A stretch of 48,050 bases of DNA from Enterovibrio sp051650965 (GCA_051650965.1 JBOFRL010000007.1:1-48050), one strand, 5' to 3'. Positions 17,081 to 26,048 are shown, counted from the first letter of the stretch. Numbers and translations are program-made. The notes: generated by a model from the sequence alone, not told the origin.

Positions 17081-17111
17081 GGCACTCGTGACACGCGAGT
17101 GCCATTTTTTT
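17081..17111 (+). terminator. Strong terminator ending the LPS operon
   Basis: GGCACTCG and CGAGTGCC form a perfect eight-base-pair stem with a seven-base loop, followed by seven Ts. It immediately follows the GT-C-like gene and separates it from the last GT9 gene. Confidence 0.9.
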
Positions 17112-17160
17112 GCATTCCCTCCCCCAATTTGAGAAAAATGGCGCAGCCCAGCGCACTTTT

Positions 17161-17190
17161 TTGCCACACCGTGCTATTTTGCGTTATCTT
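17161..17190 (+). promoter_or_regulatory. Possible promoter for the last GT9 gene
   Basis: TTGCCA (five of six to the -35 consensus) and TATCTT (four of six to -10) stand 18 bases apart, 26 bases before the start codon. The terminator at 17081-17111 makes a separate promoter necessary unless read-through is substantial. Confidence 0.35.
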
Positions 17191-17216
17191 GCTTTTCTTT
17201 TATCTACGAGGTGAGC

Positions 17217-18434
17217 ATGGCGTTGATCAATCAATTGCAACTTGGGCGCGACAAGTTACGCCGCCAGATCGGGCGCTGGCTGTTTGACAAAACGCGCGCG
17301 CCAATGGCGACAAACGACACGCAATCGCCGTCAACCGAAAAAGTCGTCCTGATCCGCTGGGATGCCAAGCTTGGCGACGCGATTGTTTCATCGTGGGTGG
17401 CGCGAGAAATTCACAAGCACCTTCCAGAGCGCGAGGTTTGGGTCGTCACCACCAGCGCGATGGCGCCACTTTTTCGCGACCATTTTGATTGCGATAAAGT
17501 GCTCGAAATTGCCAAACGGCCTAACTACCGCGATTTAGCGGCGCTAGCAATTGAGCTTGGGCGCGTCGGCTATCTGGTGCACTTTGGTAATGCGCTGAAA
17601 ATGAAAGACATCTACTTTCTAAGCCAAGTCAAAGCGCGCCACATTGCCGGAATGGATGACAAGCTAAACTGCATCGACATTAAACTTGGCGCGCAGACGC
17701 AGGCAAGCCACTTCAGCGATAAATTTGCCGCGCTGTTAGCGCAGATGGGCGTGAACGATCCAGATCAACGCTATATCATTCCAAGCGATAAGGCATGGGA
17801 GAGCGAGCTTGCCCACTGGTGGCCAAAAGAGACGGGCGTTTTGGCGTTTAACCCTTATGGCAACGGAAGCGCGCGCCGCCTGAGTGCCGATAACATCAAA
17901 ACGATGCTGCACATTATGCTAAGCGGCTGCAACGCGCCGATTTGCCTGTTGTTTTCACCTGAGCTTGCGCAAGAGGCGCGCCACATTGCCAGCGAGCTTA
18001 ACGAAGCGCGCTTGCTATTGTGCCCTGCTGCGCCGTCTGTCGGCACTCTTTTCACCCAGCTTCGCCACAGCAGCGCTTTAGTTTCGGTTGATACCGCGAC
18101 AGTGCACATTGCGTCCGGCCTTAATCTGCCTATTTTAGCGCTGTATAACCCAGATCTTGGCGGCGGCAACCAAAATTACACGCAGTGGCATCCAAACCAC
18201 CCTGACGCGACCGTGCTATTTTCTAAATCGACCAGCGAGCAGCAGATCAATTCGCTTGATCTCAACGAGTTTGCGCGCACCTTTAGCGAATGGGTAAAAC
18301 CAATTCACGCGCTACACGCAGCGCCACAAGCAGAAGCAGAAGCAGAAGCAGAAGCAGAAGTAACAGAAACAAAGGCTGAGCCAGAGCTCAAGCAAAATAG
18401 TGAAAGCCAAACAGCAAGTGATACAGAACGTTAG
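17217..18434 (+). CDS. GT9 heptosyltransferase-family protein with acidic repeat tail
   Basis: The N-terminal VLIRWDAKLGDAIVSSWVA and C-terminal VSVDTATVHIASGL segments place this 405-residue protein in GT9, next to WaaQ and heptosyltransferase IV-like enzymes. It probably adds a heptose or other sugar to the LPS core. The start at 17217 has GAGG five bases ahead; a GTG two codons earlier overlaps that signal. After the enzyme domain comes a tail of about 45 residues including AEAEAEAEAEV, coded by five perfect copies of the hexamer GCAGAA. The tail is probably dispensable and flexible. The exact acceptor is unknown. Confidence 0.82.
   Translation: MALINQLQLGRDKLRRQIGRWLFDKTRAPMATNDTQSPSTEKVVLIRWDAKLGDAIVSSWVAREIHKHLPEREVWVVTTSAMAPLFRDHFDCDKVLEIAKRPNYRDLAALAIELGRVGYLVHFGNALKMKDIYFLSQVKARHIAGMDDKLNCIDIKLGAQTQASHFSDKFAALLAQMGVNDPDQRYIIPSDKAWESELAHWWPKETGVLAFNPYGNGSARRLSADNIKTMLHIMLSGCNAPICLLFSPELAQEARHIASELNEARLLLCPAAPSVGTLFTQLRHSSALVSVDTATVHIASGLNLPILALYNPDLGGGNQNYTQWHPNHPDATVLFSKSTSEQQINSLDLNEFARTFSEWVKPIHALHAAPQAEAEAEAEAEVTETKAEPELKQNSESQTASDTER
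18330..18359 (+). repeat. Five tandem GCAGAA hexamers inside the GT9 gene
   Basis: Five exact copies of GCAGAA lie in frame and encode alternating Ala and Glu. Slippage would change length by two residues per unit without breaking the frame. Confidence 0.95.
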
Positions 18435-18509
18435 TCTTGTGCTGCTAAATCACGCAGCCAAGAGGTAAAAAGCTTGTGCAGCAGCAAATTTGCCGCACTA
18501 CACACAAAC

Positions 18510-18537
18510 AAAAACAGGCGCCAAGGCGCCTGTTTTT
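18510..18537. terminator. Bidirectional terminator between the GT9 gene and purA
   Basis: AAAAACAGGCGCC and GGCGCCTGTTTTT form a near-perfect hairpin with flanking A and T runs, so it can end transcription from both sides. It sits between two converging genes. Confidence 0.92.
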
Positions 18538-18559
18538 CATCAGCCAAATTAAATCAAAA

Positions 18560-19864
18560 TTAGCATGTAGCTAAAAACGGATTCACTTTAACCACTGTTT
18601 CGCTGCGATCCGGCCCCGTTGAAATGATATCAACCGGCACACCCGTAAGTTCTTCAATTCGCTTAATATAATTAAGCGCGGCTTGCGGCAGATCGGCTAA
18701 CTTTTGCACGCCGAAGGTGCTTTGTTGCCAGCCTGGCATAGTTTCATACACAGGCTCAAGCCCTTCGTAAGCCTCTGCTGCCATTGGAGAAATAGCGAGC
18801 AGCTCTCCATTGCGCCCACGGTACGCGGTACAAATTTTAATTTCAGCGAGCTCATCCAGCACATCAAGCTTGGTCAAGCAAAAACCTGAAATTGAGTTGA
18901 TCTGCACAGCGCGACGCATCGCAACAGCATCAAACCAGCCACAGCGGCGCTTGCGGCCGGTGGTTGCGCCAAATTCATTGCCCTTAACGCCCAAATGCTC
19001 GCCTGTTTCATCAAACAATTCGGTAGGGAAAGGACCTGCGCCAACACGCGTGCAATACGCTTTTGCGATCCCCAAAATGTAGCCTAAATGGCGCGGACCA
19101 AATCCGCAGCCAGCCGCGACGCCAGCCGCCGTCGTGTTAGACGAAGTCACATACGGGTAAGTGCCTTGATCGATGTCGAGCAGCGTGCCTTGCGCGCCTT
19201 CAAACATGATCTTATCACCGCGCAAACGCGCCTTATCCAGCTCATCGGCCACGTCAATGACCATGCCCGTTAGGCGATCAGCAAACTGCAACAGCTCAGC
19301 CAGCGTCTCGTCATAACTGACCGGCGCCACTTTGTAAAAGTGTTCAAGCTGAAAATTGTGCAGCTCCATCACGTTACGCAGCTTCTTCGCAAGCTCTTCT
19401 TTATTAAACAGATCGCCAATGCGCAGCGCACGTCTTGCCACTTTATCTTCATAAGCTGGCCCAATGCCGCGACCTGTCGTGCCGATTGCCTTGCTGCCAC
19501 GCGCTGCTTCGCGCGCATGGTCGAGCGCAACGTGATAAGGCAAAATCAACGGACAAGCTTCAGAAATGAACAGACGCTCAGCGACCGGAATGTCGCGTGC
19601 CTCAAGTTGGGCGATCTCTTTGAAAAGTGCTTGCGGGGAAACGACAACGCCGTTACCGATAATGCATTTCACGTGTTCACGCAAAATACCAGAAGGAATA
19701 AGATGTAAAACAGTCTTTTCGCCGTCGATGACCAGCGTGTGGCCGGCATTGTGTCCACCTTGATAGCGCACCACATAGCTGGCTTGCTCGGTTAACAGAT
19801 CGACGATTTTTCCTTTACCCTCGTCACCCCATTGGGTGCCAAGTACAACAACATTATTATTCAT
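18560..19864 (-). CDS. purA: Adenylosuccinate synthetase
   Basis: PurA joins IMP and aspartate using GTP to make adenylosuccinate, the first step from IMP to AMP. The product has the P-loop-like GDEGKGK near residue 13, the catalytic segment YQGGHNAGHT, GTTGRGIGPAYEDK, and the C-terminal base-recognition STGPDR. The ATG at 19864 gives 434 residues (E. coli 432); another ATG two codons upstream is possible and neither has a clear Shine-Dalgarno. It stands alone between two terminators, as expected for an independently expressed gene. Confidence 0.97.
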   Translation of the reverse strand: MNNNVVVLGTQWGDEGKGKIVDLLTEQASYVVRYQGGHNAGHTLVIDGEKTVLHLIPSGILREHVKCIIGNGVVVSPQALFKEIAQLEARDIPVAERLFISEACPLILPYHVALDHAREAARGSKAIGTTGRGIGPAYEDKVARRALRIGDLFNKEELAKKLRNVMELHNFQLEHFYKVAPVSYDETLAELLQFADRLTGMVIDVADELDKARLRGDKIMFEGAQGTLLDIDQGTYPYVTSSNTTAAGVAAGCGFGPRHLGYILGIAKAYCTRVGAGPFPTELFDETGEHLGVKGNEFGATTGRKRRCGWFDAVAMRRAVQINSISGFCLTKLDVLDELAEIKICTAYRGRNGELLAISPMAAEAYEGLEPVYETMPGWQQSTFGVQKLADLPQAALNYIKRIEELTGVPVDIISTGPDRSETVVKVNPFLATC

Positions 19865-19996
19865 CAGCATTGATCAGAAGCTAATTAAAGCAAGATATTA
19901 CCACCGTATGCGCCACGGTAAAGTCATTTTTTACGAAGAAACATTTTTCAAGCTGATTAAAGCGCGCGAAAAAATAAAATGGATGGGAAAAGAGAA

Positions 19997-20020
19997 GCAA
20001 AATAAGCCAGACGCGGCTTA
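19997..20020 (-). terminator. Probable terminator after gpsA
   Basis: TAAGCC and GGCTTA pair around a six-base loop and are followed on the minus strand by a T-rich stretch (TTTTGCTTCTCTTTT). It lies about 20 bases past the gpsA stop and ahead of purA. Confidence 0.55.
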
Positions 20021-20037
20021 CTCTGCCAAAGTTAACG

Positions 20038-21051
20038 TCATTCGAATGTTTTTTGTCGAGCTAATAAAGCCTTAGCGGCCTCACCGACCTGTTTTTGGCA
20101 AAACAGCACTTGGTGAATTTGTTCAACAATCGGCATCTCAATTTGCATACGCTGCGCTAGAAGGTATACCTCTTTGGTATTGCGATACCCTTCAACCACT
20201 TGCCCAATGCTGGCGATGGCCTCTTGCAGCGATTTGCCTTGTCCAAGCGCCAAGCCAAAGCGGCGGTTGCGCGACTGATTGTCCGTGCACGTCAGCACCA
20301 AATCGCCAAGTCCCGCCATCCCCATAAAAGTCTCTTTATCTGCGCCAAGCGCCACGCCAAGGCGTGTCATCTCAGCAAGACCACGGGTGATGAGCGCCGT
20401 TCTGGCATTGGCGCCAAAACCGATACCGTCAGACAAACCTGCGCCAATCGCTATCACGTTTTTCACCGCGCCACCAAGCTGCAGGCCGATAAAATCGCTA
20501 TTGGCGTAGACTCGCAGCGACTTGCTACAGTGGATGGTATTTTGCAGATCGCTTAAAAACTGCGGATCAGTCGCGGCCACCGAAATCGCTGTTGGCATGC
20601 CAACCGCCATCTCTTTGGCAAAAGTGGGGCCAGAAAGTACAGCCAGCGCAATTTTATGCCCGAGCCGCTCGCGCGCCACTTCGTACAACAGTCTGCCGGT
20701 GTCAGCTTCCAGCCCTTTTGTCGCCCAACATAAGCGCGAGTCTGGTTTTAACCAAGGCTGCATCTGCGTTAGCACGTCGCCAAAAACGGAGCTTGGCACA
20801 ACCAGCAAAAAATCGCGGCTAGCGGCGATAGCTTCTTGTAAATTAGCCGTGATCTGCAACGAGTCAGGAAAAACGATCCCTGGCAAAAATTCGTCATTAA
20901 CGCGGCTTTGCTGCAGCCGCGCCATGTGCTCAGGATCATGTCCCCAAAGCAGAATATTCGCCCCATTGCGCGCAAGCGAAATGGCTAACGCTGTACCGTA
21001 AGAGCCCGCGCCTAACACAGTCATTGCAACAGCTGTTTTCATGCTTGTCAT
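20038..21051 (-). CDS. gpsA: NAD(P)-dependent glycerol-3-phosphate dehydrogenase
   Basis: GpsA reduces dihydroxyacetone phosphate to sn-glycerol 3-phosphate, the backbone of membrane phospholipids. The 337 residues include the dinucleotide motif GAGSYGTA (14-21), the catalytic-region segments SGPTFAKE and GGAVKNVIAIGAG, and MAGLGDLVLTCT. AAGG stands seven bases before the ATG. It follows secB by 14 bases in the conserved secB-gpsA pair and is probably cotranscribed with it. Confidence 0.97.
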   Translation of the reverse strand: MTSMKTAVAMTVLGAGSYGTALAISLARNGANILLWGHDPEHMARLQQSRVNDEFLPGIVFPDSLQITANLQEAIAASRDFLLVVPSSVFGDVLTQMQPWLKPDSRLCWATKGLEADTGRLLYEVARERLGHKIALAVLSGPTFAKEMAVGMPTAISVAATDPQFLSDLQNTIHCSKSLRVYANSDFIGLQLGGAVKNVIAIGAGLSDGIGFGANARTALITRGLAEMTRLGVALGADKETFMGMAGLGDLVLTCTDNQSRNRRFGLALGQGKSLQEAIASIGQVVEGYRNTKEVYLLAQRMQIEMPIVEQIHQVLFCQKQVGEAAKALLARQKTFE

Positions 21052-21065
21052 CGCGTGCCTTTATG

Positions 21066-21548
21066 TTATGCGTCGGCTAATGCGTCAGCGTTGTTTTTGC
21101 TTTGCTGCTGCAGATAATTCATGAACAGCGCATCAAAGTTAACAGGCGCAAGGTTTAGCTGTGGGAAAGTTCCTTTTACGACAAGGCTTGAAATAGTTTC
21201 ACGCGCGTAAGGGAACAAAATGTTCGGGCAGAATGCGCCAAGGCAGTGAGCAAGAGAAGCTGGCTCCATACCCGTTGCTGTGAAAATTCCGCCTTGTTGA
21301 ACTTCGCACAAAAATGCATTTTCTTCGCCGTTTTTCACCGCAACAGTCAAGCGCAATACCACTTCAAAAATGCCATTTTCTGCGTCTAGCTCACGGCTTT
21401 GCGTGTCCAGATCCAAATTCACCTCAGGTTGCCACTCTTTTTGGAACACTTGTGGTGAGTTTGGCGCTTCAAATGAAACATCCTTTAAAAAGATGCGTTG
21501 AATTGCAAAGTTTTGTTGTACAACGCTGTTGTTTTCAGCTTCAGACAT
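21066..21548 (-). CDS. secB: Protein-export chaperone SecB
   Basis: SecB is a cytoplasmic tetrameric chaperone that keeps preproteins unfolded and hands them to SecA. The 160-residue product has the family segments IQRIFLKDVSFEAPN, QGGIFTATG and CPNILFPYARE, followed by LAPVNFDALF. The C-terminus is a flexible tail, although it lacks the strongly basic end that binds SecA zinc domains in some species. AGAGG lies about ten bases upstream of the ATG. SecB is restricted mainly to proteobacteria. Confidence 0.97.
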   Translation of the reverse strand: MSEAENNSVVQQNFAIQRIFLKDVSFEAPNSPQVFQKEWQPEVNLDLDTQSRELDAENGIFEVVLRLTVAVKNGEENAFLCEVQQGGIFTATGMEPASLAHCLGAFCPNILFPYARETISSLVVKGTFPQLNLAPVNFDALFMNYLQQQSKNNADALADA

Positions 21549-21600
21549 TATTTCTAGCCTCTTATTTTATTTAAGATAAACAATTCTTGCTTAACACAAG

Positions 21601-22038
21601 CTATTTTTTACTGCCCGCAATCAACGGCAACTTCGCTTCATTCCAAGAGATCAAGCCGTTTTCTAAAACAAAAACCTGCTCAAATCCAGCCTTGGTCAAA
21701 ATGGTCGCCGCCTCTATCGCTGTTTGACCGGTTTTACACACCAAAATCACCGGATGCGACTTATGTGCTTCAAATTCAGCCAATTTGCCATTTTTAAGAT
21801 CGGTCGCGCTGACTCGCATAGCACCCGCGATGTGACCTTTGCGAAAATCATCTTTGCTGCGCAGATCAAGCATCACGCCATTTTGCTGGTTCATCAGCAA
21901 AGTCGCTTGCTGTGGAGAGGCTAAACGGTAGCGAACTAACAACTGTTTCACAACTGAGATAGCCAGCATGACAGCTAAACCAACCCATGCGAAGACCCAG
22001 ATAATATTTTTTTGAAGAAACGGAACCCATTCTTGCAT
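21601..22038 (-). CDS. Membrane-anchored rhodanese-like protein (YibN type)
   Basis: The 145-residue product has one N-terminal membrane helix (about residues 10-32) and a rhodanese domain from about 40 on. The active-site loop CKTGQTA carries the predicted catalytic Cys101. It matches YibN, whose gene lies beside secB in enterics. Its sulfur acceptor is unknown. It is 52 bases upstream of secB; the glutaredoxin gene grxC, often between them, is absent. It is divergent from gpmI. Confidence 0.88.
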   Translation of the reverse strand: MQEWVPFLQKNIIWVFAWVGLAVMLAISVVKQLLVRYRLASPQQATLLMNQQNGVMLDLRSKDDFRKGHIAGAMRVSATDLKNGKLAEFEAHKSHPVILVCKTGQTAIEAATILTKAGFEQVFVLENGLISWNEAKLPLIAGSKK

Positions 22039-22349
22039 AACAACTCATACTCTGCGTTTAAAAAAACGCTCCAGAGTATATACCCAAACGGGTTTAAGAG
22101 GCAGTCTCGCACCGCACAACCCTTAACAAATATTGAGTTGCCTCCAAGCTTGCAGATATTGTGTACGTCAAGCTTTATTTGTGCCATTGTCAAACTACGA
22201 CCAAGAATTTCGGTTAAATATCCATTTTGCAAAATTTCACACAAGATATTTTCCTTGACAACATGATTTTTACCTACTGTATCACTACTGATATGTTGTA
22301 AAATCCTTGCAACTTTCACTGTTAGTAAAAAAATTCAAGAGGACTGACT
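22039..22349. other. Divergent intergenic region between yibN-like gene and gpmI
   Basis: This stretch of 311 bases holds no convincing gene. A perfect TTGACA at 22255-22260 has only a weak -10 (TGTATC) 17 bases on, and may belong to the gpmI promoter. A TAAAAT at 22299-22304 is another candidate -10. The AGAGGA of gpmI lies at the right edge. Open frames across the region have no family resemblance. Confidence 0.5.
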
Positions 22350-23888
22350 ATGTCTACTAAAAAGCCAATGGCGCTCGTGATCTTAGATGGATGGGGCTAC
22401 CGCGAAGAAACTGAGTTCAATGCGATTGCAAATGCTAAAACTCCTGTGATGGATGCGCTGATGCAAGCCAACAGCACACTCATTTCAGGCTCAGGCATGG
22501 ACGTAGGTCTACCTGATGGTCAAATGGGTAACTCTGAAGTAGGCCACGTCAACATCGGCGCAGGCCGCACGGTTTATCAAGAACTTACTCGCGTGACCAA
22601 AGATATCCGCGATGGCGACTTTTTCAAAAATGCGGTTTTAGTCAATGCGCTAAACAAAGCCAAGCAAGCTGGAAAAGCTGTGCACATCATGGGGCTTTTG
22701 TCTCCAGGCGGCGTGCATAGCCACGAAGATCACATTGCAGCAATGGTCGAAATGGCCGCACAAAACGGCTGCACTCAAACTTACTTACACTGCTTTTTAG
22801 ACGGACGCGACACGCCGCCACGCAGCGCTAAAGCGTCGCTAGAGCGTTTCGACGCGCTGTTTGCCAAGCTTGGCAACGGCCGCATCGCGTCAGTTGTCGG
22901 CCGCTATTTTGCCATGGATCGCGATAACAACTGGGACCGCGTCAGCCAAGCTTATGAGCTGCTAACTGAAGCGAAAGGCGCGTTTACCTTCGACAGCGCG
23001 CCACAAGCCCTTAAAGCGGCTTACGCACGCAACGAGAACGATGAGTTCGTTAAGCCTTCTGTGATCGCAAAAGCTGATCAGCCGCAAGCGGCTATCAATG
23101 ACGGCGACGTGTTGATTTTCATGAACTTCCGTGCCGACCGCGCTCGCCAAATCACGCGTGCATTTTTGCCAGAGTTCAACGGATTTAAGCGCAACAAAGT
23201 GGCAAAACTGGCCGACTTGGTTTCTTTAACTGAGTATGCTGCTGATATTAAAACCTCTTGCGCCTACCCTTCTGAAAACCTCACCAACACCTTTGGTGAG
23301 TGGATTTCAAAGCTTGGCAAAACGCAGCTACGCATCTCTGAAACTGAAAAATACGCTCACGTGACTTTCTTTTTCAACGGCGGCGCAGAAGAGCCTTTCG
23401 CTGGCGAAGACCGCATTTTGATTGCTTCACCAAAAGTTGCAACTTACGATCTGCAACCACAAATGAGCAGCGAAGAGCTGACCGATAAACTGGTCGCAGC
23501 CATTAAGAGCGGCAAATACGACTACATCATCTGTAACTATCCAAATGGCGATATGGTTGGCCACACTGGCGTGTACGAAGCCGCTGTTGCAGCCTGTGAA
23601 GCCGTTGACCACTGCGTTGGCCGCGTCATTGAAGCGATCAAAGAGATGGATGGACAACTGCTGATCACAGCCGACCACGGTAACGCAGAAATGATGGTTG
23701 ATCCGCAAACAGGCGAAGCGCACACCGCGCACACCAACTTGCCTGTGCCGCTGATCTACGTTGGAAATCAAAATATTTCTTTGATCAAAGGCGGAAAACT
23801 TTCTGATCTTGCGCCAACCATGTTAGCGTTGACCAAAATCGAAAAGCCAGCCGAAATGTCAGGCAAGGTTTTGTTTGTTAACAAATAA
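22350..23888 (+). CDS. gpmI: 2,3-bisphosphoglycerate-independent phosphoglycerate mutase
   Basis: GpmI interconverts 3- and 2-phosphoglycerate in glycolysis using two manganese ions. The 512 residues contain the metal ligand Asp13 in ILDGWG and the phosphorylated nucleophile Ser62 in QMGNSEVGH. Later come LDGRDTPP, GRYFAMDRD, NFRADRARQ and the C-terminal TADHGNAE. AGAGGA precedes the ATG. The length fits the family. It is followed by a terminator and then envC, the conserved neighbour. Confidence 0.97.
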   Translation: MSTKKPMALVILDGWGYREETEFNAIANAKTPVMDALMQANSTLISGSGMDVGLPDGQMGNSEVGHVNIGAGRTVYQELTRVTKDIRDGDFFKNAVLVNALNKAKQAGKAVHIMGLLSPGGVHSHEDHIAAMVEMAAQNGCTQTYLHCFLDGRDTPPRSAKASLERFDALFAKLGNGRIASVVGRYFAMDRDNNWDRVSQAYELLTEAKGAFTFDSAPQALKAAYARNENDEFVKPSVIAKADQPQAAINDGDVLIFMNFRADRARQITRAFLPEFNGFKRNKVAKLADLVSLTEYAADIKTSCAYPSENLTNTFGEWISKLGKTQLRISETEKYAHVTFFFNGGAEEPFAGEDRILIASPKVATYDLQPQMSSEELTDKLVAAIKSGKYDYIICNYPNGDMVGHTGVYEAAVAACEAVDHCVGRVIEAIKEMDGQLLITADHGNAEMMVDPQTGEAHTAHTNLPVPLIYVGNQNISLIKGGKLSDLAPTMLALTKIEKPAEMSGKVLFVNK

Positions 23889-23911
23889 ACTGTTCTAATA
23901 CCTTAAGCTTT

Positions 23912-23941
23912 GGGCATATTTTTTTAATATGCCCGCTTTTT
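23912..23941 (+). terminator. Terminator after gpmI
   Basis: GGGCATAT and ATATGCCC form an eight-base-pair stem around a seven-base T-rich loop, followed by GCTTTTT. It lies about 25 bases after the gpmI stop. Confidence 0.85.
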
Positions 23942-24102
23942 ATTGCTACTATTATTTACCATTACCGCTCTTTATAGATGAAAAAACCAAGCGTTCTAAT
24001 GAGTGAAAAGTTTTGCAAAAAATGTTTATCCACTTTGTCGGCATGTATCGCAATTAATTAGACTTGATATACTGCCGGTTTACTTTCTGAACATCAGCGA
24101 CC

Positions 24103-25392
24103 ATGCAAAAGAAAAAATTTAGCTCAGCAATCGCCTCTTGGCCGGCAACAATTTGCGTCGCATTCACTTTTGCCTTTTTGCAGCAAGACGCCTATGCCGA
24201 GCCTAGCGCGGTAAACTTATCGAACGTAAAAAAAGAGATCCGCCGCGAGCAAGCCCAGCTTGAATCTAGCAGCGACAAATTAACCCTATTACAAAGCGAA
24301 TTAAAAGAACAAGAGCAAGCGATCAACCAATTTATTCAAGATATTCGTCTTTTAGATCGACGCTTAGCCGAAATCCAAAAAACGATTGATAAATTGACCA
24401 GAGAGCACACGCAGCTTGCGCAGAGCAAAAGCGTCCAGCTCAAGCAGCTGAGCGAACTGGTAAACCATCAGTATCGGCAAGATAACAACGATGGCGGTAT
24501 GAGCGCGATATTTACCGGACAAGGCGACAAGCTCGATCGCATGTCGGTGTATGCGCAGCGTTTATCAAAAGCGCGCAGCGACACTATTTACCACCTTGAA
24601 ACCACGCAAACCTCTTTAGCCCTTAAGCAGCAACAACTTAGCTACGAAGCGCAGCAACAAACCGTCATGCGCGAAAAATTGTCGGAGCAAAAAGACCAGC
24701 TTTTGAAGACGCAGCAGTCCAAAAAAGAGGTCGCGCAAGCTATCCGTCAAAAGATCAACAGCAATAGAAACAGAATTTCTGAGCTCAAAGAGAACGAAAG
24801 GCAGCTCATCACCGAGCTGAAATTGGCGCAGGAGATGCAGCTAAGGCGCGCGCAAGAGCTAGAAATGCAGCGGCTCGCGCAGCAAAAACTGGCTCTCGAA
24901 CAACAGCAACAACAACAGCAACAGCTGCAGGAGCAACAAGAGCAGGAGCAAAAAGCGCTGGAAAGCCAAGCTCAAGCCGCCGAGGTGGCAATGACTGGCA
25001 TTGGCGCGCTGAAAGGCCGCCTGCGCTGGCCGGTGCACGGAAAAATTTTGCACTCCTTTGGCAGCCAACAAAGCGGTCAGCTGCGCTGGAATGGCGTCGT
25101 GATTTCGGCCAAAGAAGGCACTGAAATCAAAGCGGTACACGATGGCACCATCGTTTTATCCAACTGGCTGCGCGGCTACGGGCTGATGATGGTCATCGAT
25201 CACGGCAAAGGTGACATGAGTTTTTATGGCTACAATCAAGCCTTGCTCAAAAAAGTAGGGGAAACGGTGAAGGCTGGCGAAGCGATTGCGCTGGCTGGAA
25301 ACAGTGGAGGCCAAGCAGAATCGGGGCTCTATTTTGAAATTCGCCGTAAAGGCGACACTATTAACCCGACGCCTTGGCTTGCAAAAAGATAG
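24103..25392 (+). CDS. envC: Murein hydrolase activator EnvC
   Basis: EnvC is a periplasmic factor recruited by FtsEX to the septum, where its degenerate LytM domain activates the amidases AmiA and AmiB. The 429-residue product begins with a signal peptide, with a likely cleavage after AYA at residue 32. A long coiled coil follows (about 40-300), including a Gln-rich run. The LytM domain (about 305-429) contains RLRWPVHGKILHSFG, DHGKGDMSFYGYNQ and GLYFEIRRKG, close to E. coli EnvC, and like it lacks a full zinc site. No obvious Shine-Dalgarno is visible before the ATG. Confidence 0.94.
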   Translation: MQKKKFSSAIASWPATICVAFTFAFLQQDAYAEPSAVNLSNVKKEIRREQAQLESSSDKLTLLQSELKEQEQAINQFIQDIRLLDRRLAEIQKTIDKLTREHTQLAQSKSVQLKQLSELVNHQYRQDNNDGGMSAIFTGQGDKLDRMSVYAQRLSKARSDTIYHLETTQTSLALKQQQLSYEAQQQTVMREKLSEQKDQLLKTQQSKKEVAQAIRQKINSNRNRISELKENERQLITELKLAQEMQLRRAQELEMQRLAQQKLALEQQQQQQQQLQEQQEQEQKALESQAQAAEVAMTGIGALKGRLRWPVHGKILHSFGSQQSGQLRWNGVVISAKEGTEIKAVHDGTIVLSNWLRGYGLMMVIDHGKGDMSFYGYNQALLKKVGETVKAGEAIALAGNSGGQAESGLYFEIRRKGDTINPTPWLAKR

Positions 25393-25459
25393 TGCTAGCT
25401 AACCTGATCACTGACTAGACTAAACTTTTGTCCAAACCAAAACACCTCAAGGAGCTACA

Positions 25460-26014
25460 ATGAAAAAAGTTCTTGTGATCTCAGGTCATCCAGATCTGGC
25501 TTCTTCAAACTCGAACTCTCTGATCATCAAAGAGCTGCAAGCAAAAATTGGCAACATCGAAGTGCGTCAACTCGACAAACTTTATCCTGATTTTAAAATC
25601 GACGTAGCGGCTGAGCAGAAGGCGATGCTTGCAGCAGACATCATCGTGCTGCAATTTCCTTTTCACTGGTATTCAGTGCCAGCGCTGCTAAAAAAATGGA
25701 TTGACGACGTTTTTACTTTCAATTTTGCTTACGGCCCTGAAGGCGACAAGCTGGCGAAAAAACATTTCCAGCTCTCTTTCACCGCCGGCGGACCTGCGCA
25801 AGCCTATTCTCCGCTAGGCTATAACCATTTCACCATCGAGCAGCTGATCCACCCGCTGCAGCAGCTGTGCTATTTGGCGCAGATGGAGTATCTGCCACCG
25901 ATTTACTCGCATGGCATGATCTATATTCCGGATGTATACAACAAGTTAGAAGAAGTGCAGGCGCGCGCGAAAGAGCATGCGGCGCGTCTGATTGAAAAAA
26001 TCCAGTCGCTGTAA
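25460..26014 (+). CDS. KefF/MdaB-like NAD(P)H:quinone oxidoreductase
   Basis: The 184-residue product is a flavodoxin-fold oxidoreductase of the KefF, MdaB and YheR group. Recognisable parts are VLVISGHPDLASSNS (FMN phosphate site), ADIIVLQFPFHWYSVPALLK and WIDDVFTFNFAYG. It probably reduces quinones or other electrophiles in the cytoplasm. In E. coli KefF also gates the potassium channel KefC, but no kefC is adjacent here, so that role is not supported. AAGGAG stands six bases before the ATG. It converges with uvrD. Confidence 0.85.
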   Translation: MKKVLVISGHPDLASSNSNSLIIKELQAKIGNIEVRQLDKLYPDFKIDVAAEQKAMLAADIIVLQFPFHWYSVPALLKKWIDDVFTFNFAYGPEGDKLAKKHFQLSFTAGGPAQAYSPLGYNHFTIEQLIHPLQQLCYLAQMEYLPPIYSHGMIYIPDVYNKLEEVQARAKEHAARLIEKIQSL

Positions 26015-26022
26015 CATGACAA

Positions 26023-26048
26023 TGAGGTGGTACTAACCCACCACCTCA
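26023..26048. terminator. Inverted repeat at the junction of two converging genes
   Basis: TGAGGTGGT and ACCACCTCA form a perfect nine-base-pair stem around an eight-base loop. It overlaps the last codons of uvrD. No T run follows on either strand, so a terminator role is only possible. Confidence 0.4.

Noticed and set aside
18330..18359. GCAGAA repeats as an on-off phase-variation switch
   Set aside because: The unit is six bases, so changes keep the reading frame.
19836..20075. 79-codon plus-strand frame spanning the purA-gpsA gap
   Set aside because: It begins antisense inside purA and ends antisense inside gpsA, crosses a terminator hairpin and has no recognisable protein features.
21975..22319. 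114-codon minus-strand frame over the yibN-gpmI intergenic region
   Set aside because: It overlaps the start of the rhodanese gene in another frame and has no ribosome site or known motif.
24895..24960. Gln codon run in envC as a phase-variable repeat
   Set aside because: The CAA/CAG run is irregular and encodes part of the coiled coil; slippage would be in multiples of three and is not specially favoured.
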